Source of the DNA: Antennarius striatus
Taxonomy: Eukaryota > Chordata > Actinopteri > Lophiiformes > Antennariidae
Reading direction: 5' to 3'
DNA length: 64,000 bases
Assembly (NCBI RefSeq): GCF_040054535.1
Contig: NC_090783.1
Location: 1,171,001 to 1,235,000, forward strand
In this document: one piece after another, positions 1 to 10,060 of the stretch
Layout of the letters: every line of letters starts with the position of its first letter
Position numbering within the stretch: the first letter of the stretch is position 1
Translations under genes and position numbers: made by a program
The notes under the pieces: generated by a model
What the model saw: only the letters and a program-made list of their open reading frames with translations
Database searches by the model: none
What the model was told of the DNA's origin: nothing

Positions 1-208
1 AGCTACAGTGGATCATCAACAGTAATTTTAATGATTACATGATTTATTCTTATTTATTGTACAGTAACATGATATTATGAGCTTTTAATGGTTTTGTGGT
101 GATTTTTAGAGTCCAGTATTTGTTTCTCTGGACTAAATGTTTGTCCGCCACAATCTAAATTTGATTTTTGTTTGTATCGTATTTTTCTGAAAACTTTGTG
201 GACCTCAC

Positions 209-496
209 CTGCGCAGGCCTGTCTCTGTGAGGCCTGCTGACCAGTGCACACCTCCGGACCCCCAGCCGCTCACACAGCAGCTCTGCTACAACTCTGGCCC
301 CCAGCAGCATGGAACAGAACTCCTGCTTCTCCAGGTGGAAGACCCCGACTCCCGGGCTTCCAGGGGGGTCGCACTCCAACAGGACGGCGCCTGGGGTCCA
401 GGGCCGGGGGTGGAGGTAGGCCACAAGCCCCTTCGACTCCCACACGACGTGACGGGGAAGGGCAGACATTCTGAGGAGCGAATCCGAGGAGAACAT
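209..496 (-). CDS. HIT-superfamily-like protein, first coding exon (partial gene)
   Basis: The open frame reads leftwards from an ATG at 496, with a second in-frame ATG at 469, and ends at a consensus donor (GCGCAG|GTGAGG) whose last exon base is 209. The next exon lies at lower coordinates, probably beyond the left edge. The start of the peptide (LPRHVVWESKGLVAYLHP, then PWTPGAVLL) resembles the N-terminal strand pattern of HIT-fold nucleotide-binding proteins, where a short helix precedes a conserved PxxPGH-like turn. The later segment (LLCERLGVRRCALVSRPHRD) resembles the next strand of the fold. The catalytic HxHxH motif would lie in a later exon and is not seen. The family call is inference from pattern; a member of the AP4A-hydrolase-like HIT group is possible. 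Either ATG could be the start. Confidence 0.5.
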
Positions 497-1679
497 TTGT
501 ACTCACAGATTTAATATTTTACATGTGAAAACATTCCTGTAGCTTTTTACACGTTAATCCTAGTAAACAATAAATAATCTTCATCTTTATTCATCTTTAT
601 TCATCTCTTCTGGTTCTGAAAACATTCCACGTTATTTTGGAAGAAGTTCAGCAGCTTCATCGTTCGCAAACCTCTTAATTGCTTTGGTAATGTATTATAT
701 TGATAAATGTAAATATAATAAGTAAAAACCTGCATTCTGATATATTTGATAAATTAGCATATATTAAATTATGTGTACCATATAATTAATACCCGTATCA
801 ACTATAAATTATTTGAATGTATGTAATGTTAAACAATGTTACCTCCTGTAATTATTTTGTTTATTTTACACTCTTTGTTTACGATTATTCGTTTTAAATA
901 AAGTTTTTTTTAAATAAAGGACTTCCTTAGCCAAACACGAGCCTTTTCTACGAGTTTATCGTCACAAACTGATTAATTTGAATTGATTTAACTGTTAATA
1001 ATGATTAGTAACGACCCACCTTCTGATGACCGACTTTATAAACAGCATAAAGTCACGCAGGAAGTGAACAGATCTACTTCCTGTTTCCGGTTTCCTTCTT
1101 TCGGCTCGCGACTAAAAGTCGCGCGACAAAACAAAAAAAGCGAGCGAAACAAAAACGCATCGCTGCGTCCTCACGTGCGAATAAAAACCCGAGAAGAGCT
1201 GAATTAGTTCAAAGAATTCTGACGCGAATCACCGAGGAATCCAGCCCGCTAGTTCCGTGTTTTAGTCACGTGACTGCTTCTTCTGTAGCTCCGCCTCTGA
1301 TTTAAAGGTACAGTACCGCCACCTGCTGGACTGGAGCGGTAGCGCCGCACATGAGTAGCGACTGGTGTCCAATTCAGTTTTCATTCAAACTCTGTCATGT
1401 TTACACCTCCAAAGTGAATCTGATTTGAATCCGGATCCACTGTAACGAGTGAAGGGTTCATTGTCCACACATCCCCGGCTATTCTACTAAGTTTGATCAA
1501 AGTCTGGTAAGTATTTACTTCATAACAATCAGAAAACATGAATTTAACGGAGATATCTATTATCTCAATAATAAATAAATGACAATTAGTAATTAGAAAT
1601 AAAATTGTAGATCTATAAAAACCTAATTTATAAATCAGTAATTGTCATATAACTGATGACCAAAGAAGTAACAGCTTGG

Positions 1680-1760
1680 ACCACATGTGTCAAACTCGAG
1701 GCCTGGGAGCCGGACGTGGCCCTCCACATCATTTTATGTGGCCCCCAAGAGCATAAAAGG
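1680..1760. repeat. Interspersed-repeat fragment (DNA-transposon-like)
   Basis: The stretch with GTGTCAAACTCGAGGCC, then GGCCCTCCACATCATTTTA and GTGGCCCCCAAGAGCATAAA, has the wording of a very common vertebrate/fish interspersed repeat end. I recognise it by eye only. No terminal inverted repeat partner or target-site duplication was found, so the boundaries are approximate. Confidence 0.4.
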
Positions 1761-3155
1761 ACAGTGGAAAAATAAATAGGTCAAAAGTGTGATTTAACCA
1801 AAACTACATTTCCCACAATTCAGTAATTCAGTCCATTTTAACATTGACAAAAACGTTTTGAACAAAGTTAACGTCCTTACTTGTATTTGATGTTATTTTT
1901 CTTTATTAAGTGATAGTTTGATCCTTGATTGATGGAGTTCTGTGGGTTTAATAACCTGATGAATTAAAAGGATTTATGTTAGAACAGAGAAACAAATAAA
2001 CATATTACAGTTTGTACTTATTCAAGTTACAAACTGTAGTGTTTGTAACCTGAACAAAGTAATAAATTCAGCATTAGTAGTTACATTAGTAGTTACATTT
2101 GTGTTACATTACATTTAGTTACATTTATCAGTTACATTTGGCCCTTTGAGGACAGCCGTTATGCTGATGGGGCCCTCAGTGAAAATGAGCTTGTCTCCCC
2201 TGGTCGAGAGACATCCTGTTTGAACATGAATGAGTAACACCAGGGGGCACCGTTGAGCCGCAGACAGAAAAAGGAAAATAAAAGGTTCAGAAAATGAAGA
2301 AAAAAGAAAAGACAACAGAAAAGACCCAGAAAATAAAGTTATGGGGGAAATTCATGAATGTTACTGAATTTATCCGTCGGAGAAACACGAGGATTCCTGT
2401 GATGAAGGAATGTTAAAATGAGTCACACCCCAGAAATTATTCAAAGATAAGAAACTAGTTCGACTCGAACAACTTTCATTTCATGATTTTAATCTCATGT
2501 TCAAAGATCAAAGATTTTAAATGTGATTTTCGGTCATTCACACTCGATGAGAACTTTCTGCGTTCTTTCTCTGCCCTGGGCGTGACTTCTTCTTATTGTT
2601 GGTTTTTTAGTCACCAGGTTCCGTCCTCTTTCTGAGGAATGTACACACCAGAAACCAACGGTTCTGAACACGCTCCCAGTTACTACGAAATGAGTCACGA
2701 CACACACCCTCGTTCACACGCCTACACGCCAGTCTGCGCCGTAAAGCGCCGGACGGAGGAAGTGAAGTCAGACACTGCCGCCCCTCTGGTTCCAGTCCCA
2801 CAAAACTCCCTGACAGGAAGTTCGACCACTAGTGAAGAGACGTTCACCAGCAGCGTTCAGACCATCTCACCATCGTTACTTAGACGCCTCCGGGGGGGAA
2901 TATCTGAGCAGGTCTGGGGTAATTAAAGGTCTGGGGTAATAAAAGGAAGAGGAAACGAGAACACTAACGGCTTAAGACCCTCCCCAACCCGACAGTCTTA
3001 TGCAATCTGGAGACTGTTGTAACCCCCTGGAGGCGACGTCCAAGCGCGGTCCAGACCAGCTGGACGCCTGAGAGGTTGTTCATAAGTTGAATTGTTTGTA
3101 TGTCAGAATTTATTAGATTTCAATCTATAATCTAAATCTGAGGTCATTTATACGT

Positions 3156-3312
3156 CATTACTACTCTAAAAACTAAAGTAATCTCATTACTACTCTAAAA
3201 ACTAAAGTAATCTCATTACTACTCTAAAAACTAAAGTAATCTCATTACTACTGTAAATACTAAAGTAATCTCATTACTACTGTAAATACTAAAGTAATGT
3301 CATTACTACTCT
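3156..3312. repeat. 29-bp tandem repeat, about 5 copies
   Basis: The hexamer CATTAC recurs at 3156, 3185, 3214, 3243, 3272 and 3301, exactly 29 bases apart. Each unit contains CTAAAGTAATCTCATTACTA with small changes (CTCTAAAAA versus CTGTAAATA). Confidence 0.9.
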
Positions 3313-4070
3313 AACTTGGAGTTCTTCTGAACTTCCTGTTAGCGTCCTCGTGATCGTCACGCCGGCGTCTCGTCCCACTTTCTGGTGTAAATCTGTCTCC
3401 TAATCTGCAGCCCATGACCTCAGTAATGAGCTCAGCTGCTCTGCAGAGCGCATCACTGGACACCCCCCTCCAGTCCCTCGGTGAGTCACCCGGCTCTAGC
3501 GGGTGGGGGGGTGTCACTTCCTTTGGGGGGAACCCAAGGAAGACGTAAAAGAGACTCTCCGCATCGACAGCTGTGATGTGATTTAAAACGGGTTCAGGCA
3601 AATTCAGAGGGGCCTAAATAGTCCTGGAGGCGTGACCCCCCCCCCCCCCCAGCTGTCGTCAACTAGAGAAGAAGAATGTCCAGGGGTCACTTCAGTTCAG
3701 CGTTATCGGCAGCCTTTCAAACGGTCACGGTCGACCTTTGCAGGGAATCAGAACAGCGACTGTCTTGCGTTTCCATGACGACTGTCGCCAAGGACACTCG
3801 GGACGGAAACTCGACACCAATCAGGCGGCTCGGTTTCACCTGGGAAGTAACGTGAATCCCTGTGATGGACGCGTTCCTTTATCAGCAGACAATCATCTGG
3901 ATCTCCGCCCAAACCCATTGGATTGTGGGTAGGCTGACCACTAACCTGTAGCTGCGTTCCGATTGGTCGGTTTGTGGTCACCTTCCCTTTCCCGAATCAA
4001 TGACGACCACAAGTTGGCATTCGTGAGCGTGAGTCGATCAGGTGCTGCGGTTGTGTCGCCGTTAAAAAGC

Positions 4071-4150
4071 TGCCAGGATTGGCCCCGCCCACCATCACAA
4101 CGCCACCCCGTGCCAGGATTGGCCCCGCCCACCATCACAACGCCAACCCG
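4071..4150. repeat. 40-bp tandem duplication with GC-box-like core
   Basis: Two adjacent 40-base copies (4071-4110 and 4111-4150) each carry GGATTGGCCCCGCCCACC and differ at about two positions near the end. Each holds an ATTGG (inverted CCAAT) next to a CCCCGCCC GC box, which could act as promoter elements, but no transcript start is evident. Confidence 0.85.
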
Positions 4151-4561
4151 CGCCAAAAGGAGTACAGTAGATCTATGAATAGCACTGCAGCCTTACTAGG
4201 TTTCACCTCCCGCGGGTCACGTGACGCCCAGTCGTTACTGTCACGACGGGGGTCAAAGGTCAACCTGTATACCAGTCCAAACCGGTGTACAGGTTGAAAA
4301 TCAATCAGGAAAAACTTCAGCTGCTTATTAAAAGGAGATTCTTCTTTCAAAATGTTAGAGACCAGATAAAAGGAGACTTCCTGTTTGAGAACCAAACAGG
4401 AAGTTGGTTTATCACAAACAGGAAGTTCACAACCTTTCGTCCATAGTTTATATTGCAGTCCTTATCAGACGGTTTCCACCATCGGCCGCCGCCCTCAGCT
4501 GCTTATCTGTGACCCCACCCCCCCCAGGAGGCAGAGACCTCGCTACTGTGGAATCTGTCAG

Positions 4562-4640
4562 TTGTGTGTGTGAGTGTGAGTGTGTGTGTGAGAGTGTGTG
4601 TGTGTGTGAGAGTGTGTGTGTGTGTGTGTGTGTGTGTGCA
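4562..4640. repeat. (GT)n microsatellite, interrupted
   Basis: The tract is GT dinucleotides interrupted by GAGTGT steps. Cysteine/valine or histidine/threonine open frames across it are repeat artefacts. Confidence 0.9.
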
Positions 4641-5301
4641 CTCAAGGGGTTTTACTGGATCCACACAGCTGCTCTCCTGCAGGAGGATCAGCTCCTGAAA
4701 CATTGGTGTTGCGTTCAGGGACACGTTCAGCTCAGTTCCAGCTGGAATCCCCGTGAGGACAGGGAACAAAGGGAACCGTTCCCACCCTGCACTCACCCCC
4801 CCCCCAGGTTCTGATACACACCTGTGAAACCTGTGGGTGTTGTCTGGTTTCACCGTTTACGGGTTTTTCCCACAGGAACTGCATCCAGGTGTTTTTACCG
4901 CCTTCCTCTAGTGAAAAAGTAAGTTTTGTTGCCACGGCGATAACCCTTGCCCCTCCCATTCAGCTTGAGGAACTCAAAATTCAGAGGGGGCTGATAAGCG
5001 ATCGCTCAGCACTCCCGCTCGATGGAACATTGGATTTTAAAAATTGACGTCTCATTCTGTTGATCTAATAGTTGCCCCCCCCCCCAGACTAAATGTGTAA
5101 ATGTAGGCGGGGGCTCACACTCAGCATCTAGGATTTCTCGGACCGTTCCGTCTGAATCGGCTCCCGTCAGACAACCGTTTGTAACCCGACACCAAACAGC
5201 TGATGGCGTGAACGGCGTCCCCCGTTCATGCCCCAGGGGGGGGGCAGGAGGTGGGGGCAATTAAAACAGTCCCAACACCTGACGTGAAGCACTGATAGAT
5301 A

Positions 5302-5307
5302 TTTATT
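5302..5307 (-). promoter_or_regulatory. atf4: Polyadenylation signal for atf4
   Basis: AATAAA on the minus strand, about 300 bases downstream of the atf4 stop codon and the first good signal after it. The 3' end would fall near 5285. Confidence 0.55.
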
Positions 5308-5610
5308 AGAAAAAGAAACGCTTTGTACAAGCCAACGTTTTGCGCTAAAAGACACTCGAGTTTAATTCAGGCTCAACTAATCCAGCATTAAATAAACCAA
5401 TCCATCATCTGCAAAGCGGAGAAACCTATGTACAGGAAGTGACATCACAACTCATAAATATAGGCCGAGGCCCCTTTCTGGACTCAAAGCTGTTAAGAGG
5501 AAGATCAGGGTCAGGTGACACCGGGTCAGACGGGGTGGGGGGTCACGTTATGGACATGGGGGGGACTTCCTGTTTGGGTTCTGACACTGCGTGTCCTTTG
5601 GGTGTGGGCT

Positions 5611-7420
5611 CTAGGGGGCGCTGCTCTTCCCGCGGTGGTGCTTCCTCACCTCCTCCATCAGGTCCTTCAGGTATTGGATCTCGCGGCTGATAGACTCCGC
5701 CCTCTCGCTCAGCTCGCGGTTCCTCCTCTCCAGCCCCTCCAGCTCGGAGCTGCGCTGCTCCTGCTCCACCCGCTTCTTCTGCCGGTAGCGCGTGGCGGCC
5801 GTCTTGTTCTGCTCCATCTTCTTCAGCTTCTTCTCCACCACTTTGGGGGCGCCGGACACCGATTTGACACGGGGGGGCGGGGCAACGGTGACAGCGGGCT
5901 CCGCTTTGGAGTAGGGTTTGGTCCTGGAGGAGCCAGCTGTTGTGGGGGGAGGAGGAGGAGAGGGGAGGCGGGTGGGCGAGCCGCTGACCGACTCGATGCC
6001 GGAGTCGCTGTCGCAGTCGCTCGCCAGGGGGGGTGGGGTGTGGGACGTGGGGGGGGACACAGGGACGGGGGACGGCTCGCTCTTGTTGGCGAGCAGCAGG
6101 ACGATCTGGCCGGCGGCGGCGGGGACCGACAGGACCAATGGGCCCCCGCCAGGTTCGGGAATGACGGCGAGGGGCGGGGGGACGTCAACCTCGCTCCCCA
6201 GGTCCAACGTGTAGGCTGGGGAGGGGGGGGACGGCGAGGGGACGGGGGAGGGAGGCTCCGACTTCAACACCACCTCCTGGAGAGTCGTCGTTTCCGCCTC
6301 CTCAGACGCCGGCGGTTCCTCCTCCGGGGGGAGGGCGGGAATACCGGGCAGCAACAGCGCCAGCTCTGGGATGGCGGGGTCAAAGGTCGCAAAGTCCAGG
6401 TCCATGTGGGGGTCCAGGGAGGGGAGGAGCTCCTCGGGGGAGCCGGGGGACTCGTCGGCGGAGGAGCACGAGTCGATGAGGGAGTCCAGGTCGAACTCGC
6501 TCAGGTCGATTTTCTCCGACATCCAGTCCATGTCCACGAACGCATCGTCTGCCGAGAGAAAGACACTTATTGATAACCGATCAGAACATCGATTGATGAA
6601 CTGATAGACTTCTTCTAGGGGTTTAGAAAGTCCTCAAACAAGAAAAAAACTACACGGAACGTTAACGACACACTAAAACCAGCCTGAATGCTCTGAACTT
6701 CTCCATTGTGAAATAACAAAACCAGTTTGAAGCAGCCCTGTTGCCACACCCCCTGGCTGCCGACCAATCAGGGCTCACCACTCGCCGCGCCTAAGGCATT
6801 TACCGTAAGTGTGTTGTCTTCAGAGGAAGCTTTTCTCCTCTTAAAAGGACGTCGCATTCGCTAAACAAAACATGACGGCGAGTTTAAAACACCCCGGACA
6901 CGTGGTTGCTAGGCAACCAGACGGTTTTTACGAACGTAAACGTAACGTTAAAGTTTACAACTTTAGATTAGAATATCAATCCTCACCTTTGCTGTCGTTG
7001 GCCCCCACCTGGGCGTCGAGCCACGCCAGGGGGGGCGAGTTCACGCCGGCTTTGGTTCCCACCAGGAACGAGGAGGGAGGGGGTGGGAGGGGGGAGGGAG
7101 ACGGGGGAGGGGAGAGGGAGGCGGGCGGGGACGACATGGCGCGGTAGGGGGAGAAGGAGGGCGACCCCTCCAGGGAGGAGGAAGGAGAGAGAGCTTCATC
7201 TTCATCTTGGTCCAGAAGGGGCCCCAACGGGTCAGCCATCAGAAACGAGGGCCCTGCAGACGGGGGGGGGGGGGGGGGGGGGCATTTACGTTAAAATGTA
7301 TTTCAAACATTTTAATATTTTACTCAACACGTGTGTGTGCAGGGGGACACTCCCGTCGTGGCGCCACCCACCTAAGTACAGGGCCTCCACGTCCTCCAAG
7401 GCCAGCGGCGACAGCGTCAT
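5611..7420 (-). CDS. atf4: Activating transcription factor 4 (bZIP)
   Basis: Coding exons are 7420-7372, 7253-6987 and 6548-5611, with all splice phases matching, giving 417 residues (human ATF4 has 351). ATF4 is the bZIP factor translated during the integrated stress response; it activates amino-acid, redox and CHOP genes from CRE/C-EBP-ATF sites. The exon 2/3 junction reads [17 protein letters not shown], matching the human NNSKEDAF..DWMLEK segment. A beta-TrCP-type degron DSGIES lies near residue 287. The bZIP starts near residue 345 with [20 protein letters not shown], a near-identical match to ATF4, followed by a leucine zipper. The middle is unusually rich in proline and GC. The ATG at 7420 is chosen because it begins the exon-consistent frame and is overlapped by uORF2 as in other vertebrates; the in-frame ATG at 7239 lies inside the second coding exon. 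Teleosts have two ATF4 copies, and the a/b assignment is not made. Confidence 0.96.
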
Positions 7421-8308
7421 GGCTGCTGCTTGTGGGGGGGGTCAGTGATGGTGGCGAGGCGGGGGGCGAAACAGGAAGTGACGACAGGAAGTCGAGCGGT
7501 TGGGTTCTGCTGTCCACTGCAGCAAAGCTGAGGGTGGTCGCTGAGAGAGACCTGGGGGGAACGCAGGCGCCGTCAGACATGTTTTTTCCTACACCAACGG
7601 GGGCCCTGAACGCCACGTGGATGATAAACTAGATTTATTTGAGTTCACACTTCCTGGATCCGGTGAACAGATGCCAACTACCCGCGCTAACGCCGAAACA
7701 ACCACATCTCACCATGCTAGCGCTCCCGTGGGGGGAGGGGAGGCTAAATTTGGCTAATCTCCCCAGGCTGTGTTGACAGGAATGGCCACGCCCACCACCG
7801 GGGGAAAATACTTCCTAATTTGGTCACGGCTTTGCCGGTGGCCCCGCCCCCTTCGGTGAGTCACCGTGGAGACTGGGGGAGAGGGCGGGGTTAAGCGCCA
7901 TTTTCACAACATTGCTGTCTGTGTGCGCGCGAGAGCGGAGCGACAAGGCAGCGCGCGCCATTTTGGACCCGCCACGTTGTCAATGTTTAATAAACACACG
8001 CGCCGCGAATGATGACGTCAAAAAGATTTGGTTATAATAAACTATTATTAATAAGTGACGTCACAATATTTCTCATTAAACGGGACAACTGTTAGCATGT
8101 TGCTACCGAACACGTAGACAACAAGCTATTGTGCCGGCTAGCTTGTAAACTAGTAAACATCCGGGTACCTAACGCCTAAATGGGACATCGAAATCTACTT
8201 AAAAATATTTAAACAGAATTTATTTATCATTAAAGTACAAAAAAAATGTCTTTTTGTGAAGTCACCGGAAGTAAAACCGAGTAGAAGATAAATAAATACT
8301 TACGCCAT
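7232..8308 (-). promoter_or_regulatory. atf4: atf4 uORF2, overlapping the main start; spliced
   Basis: The start codon is at 8308-8306, followed by GC and a GTAAGT donor (8303-8298). The acceptor (CCCCCCAG) opens exon 2 at 7551. Joined, the frame runs 7551-7372 and then 7253-7232, ending in TGA, for 68 codons plus stop (5+180+22 = 207 nt). It overlaps the first 71 nt of the ATF4 coding region in another frame. The peptide begins MASLSATTLSFAAVD and later has LDFLSSL, resembling the mammalian uORF2 product in order and spacing. Known role of the family: under normal eIF2 activity ribosomes reinitiate at uORF2 and bypass ATF4; during stress they scan past it. The start context is strong (A at -3, G at +4). 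Confidence 0.85.
8013..8063. promoter_or_regulatory. atf4: Two palindromic CRE octamers in atf4 intron 1
   Basis: TGACGTCA occurs at 8013-8020 and again at 8056-8063, 43 bases apart, in the first intron just downstream of exon 1. CREB/ATF dimers bind this octamer. Function here is inference. Confidence 0.6.
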
Positions 8309-8382
8309 TTTGCCAGAAATAGCCAGTGCACTTAGCCGTTGCACTGCCGGGTTGTCGCCGCTGCAGGAGAAGCCGCGCGCCT

Positions 8383-8394
8383 TCACACCGCCAT
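8383..8394 (-). promoter_or_regulatory. atf4: atf4 uORF1 (Met-Ala-Val-stop)
   Basis: ATG GCG GTG TGA in the first 5' exon, with A at -3 and G at +4. Human ATF4 uORF1 is also three sense codons long. The uORF1 stop is 74 nt before the uORF2 start and about 210 nt before the ATF4 start in the spliced message, which suits delayed reinitiation. Confidence 0.85.
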
Positions 8395-8480
8395 CGTAGC
8401 GCGAGGGAGCTTCACGAGGAGTGTCGAGAGTCACGTGCGCTGTTTTGGAACGAGAGACGGGCAGTGAGTGTCACGCGGGG

Positions 8481-8552
8481 TTATATAGAACCTCAGCACC
8501 GCCGGCGGCATTCCTCCGCCGTGTCCCTCCGCCGGAGCGATCGCCTCATTGG
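8481..8552 (-). promoter_or_regulatory. atf4: atf4 core promoter: TATA and CCAAT boxes
   Basis: On the minus strand TATATAA lies at 8487-8481 and CCAAT at 8552-8548, about 60 bases upstream of it. Transcription would start near 8457, placing uORF1 about 60 nt into the leader. A CACGTG E-box near 8432 lies within the leader. Confidence 0.6.
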
Positions 8553-9863
8553 CTCAAACCAGCTGGGACGACTGGAGCTTCCGCTAAAGTAAAAAAAAAA
8601 AGAAAAGTTTACGAGCAGTAATTAAAAAAAAAGCTCATCTGGGTGGAAGTACCAGTAAAACTATTAGTAATAATACTAGTAGTTCTATAGATCCAAACAC
8701 TGATTAGTTATAAATACTGACAAAGTAGTTCCGTCAGCTATATGTAGGTCAAACACAAAATGTAAACATTATGAATGAATTGAGCTGTTTTACTAAAATC
8801 AACCATAAATGAGACACAGAATACAATACATATATATATATATGAAAAACTTCTTAAAGATTTTTTTTCCATTCGATAAAACACGTTTTAGATCCAGACT
8901 TCATTTTATTTTGGTCTTATTATTTTACAATTGCTTACAGATATTTTGAAAATATGATTTTAATCTGTATTTTTTTAGCCATATTTTTATTCTTAAACTC
9001 CCTGTCTGCCTGCATCAGAGTCTGTATTCAAGGCAGACGCTGGTTAAACCTGATGAACCTGTCTGTGGTTCAGTCCAGAGCTGCACCGCCCCCTGGTGGA
9101 CAACTGAAGTAACAAACGTGCAAATATCTCAAGGTTTGCACATTTCACGACCTTCTACAATAATTGAAGAAATTTGTGAGGAAGAGGAGGCTCAGACACT
9201 CCATATAACCTTATTTCTTCTGCTGGGATGTAAGATGCACACTCCACTCGGGGCAATAAGGGCAATTTGTGGAACATCTGCAAAAGCCAGTAGTAAAACA
9301 TTCCTGTCATAAGCAGAAAGTAGGTCTCCAGCCTGGATTGTTGACATAGCTAGAATCTACTACCTAAAGAAGGGACGGTGTTTGTGGTTGTGTCACCTGA
9401 GCAGCACGAGAGCGTCGCTCTGATTGGTTGAGGCGTGCCCCTCCAGGATGTTTAACCAGATTGTTCTTGCTGAGTCAGCAATGTGTCCGATCCAGTTTGA
9501 GACTCAGATCGTCGTCAGAGCAGCGAATTCACATCTGAAATGACTCAGCTGGTATTTTTACTCAAGCATTAACATTCGTGTTGACGTTGTGAACTCACCT
9601 GGTGACCGTGACGACCAGACATTCAAGATCTGACGGCTAAAACAAAAGATCCTGACGTCTTCACTTAAAAGTGAAGTTTGCACGCAGATAATTTTGATGT
9701 TTCATAGCAAATGTAAATAAAGACGACCCTTTTGAACAATATAAAATCTATTCAAGTAAAAAACAATCAAACTAAATAAATTTCATACTGGTAAAACGGG
9801 ACAGTTCAGTTTGGACGACGACACCAGAGGATAAAGAAAACCAACAACTTTGATTTAAATATA
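8553..9863. other. Intergenic region between atf4 and rps19bp1
   Basis: No gene is seen. The DNA is AT-rich with a short (TA)n run near 8830 and a CTCF-like motif (CCGCCCCCTGGTGG) at 9086-9099. The frame at 9118-9312 has no recognisable domain. Confidence 0.6.
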
Positions 9864-9869
9864 TTTATT
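9864..9869 (-). promoter_or_regulatory. rps19bp1: Polyadenylation signal for rps19bp1
   Basis: AATAAA on the minus strand about 190 bases after the rps19bp1 stop codon. Confidence 0.6.
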
Positions 9870-10060
9870 GTGTGAATCTAATGTAGATTCCAAATTGAAA
9901 ATATACAGAAACATGAAAATCAGCTCATAAAAAAATGATTTTTGTTCCATTATTGGGTGACGTGAAACAACACAATGTGGTCCAAAAATCCACTTTACTC
10001 CACGGATTCCGGTCCTGACGTTTCCACCGGGGCCCCAGTCTCTTTACCTTTTGGTGCGCT

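Larger units (their letters stand above)
497..5284. other. Intergenic region, no convincing gene
   Basis: The DNA is AT-rich to about 1000, then mixed. It presumably holds the promoter of the HIT-like gene, but no clear TATA box was found. It also contains a transposon-like fragment near 1680-1760, a 29-bp tandem repeat, a 40-bp duplication and a GT microsatellite (listed separately). A CTCF-like motif (CCGCCACCTGCTGG) lies near 1316. Short open frames at 2639-2926 and 3311-3601 have no recognisable domain. Confidence 0.6.

Noticed and set aside
3311-3601. 96-codon minus-strand frame with non-repetitive composition
   Set aside because: It has a faint histone-fold-like look (SSDALCRAAELITEVM), but no consistent exon structure or family match could be supported.
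5515-6573. 352-codon plus-strand open frame opposite atf4
   Set aside because: It is antisense to the conserved atf4 last exon. High GC and proline-rich codons keep the opposite frame open, and its residues are low-complexity G/R/L.
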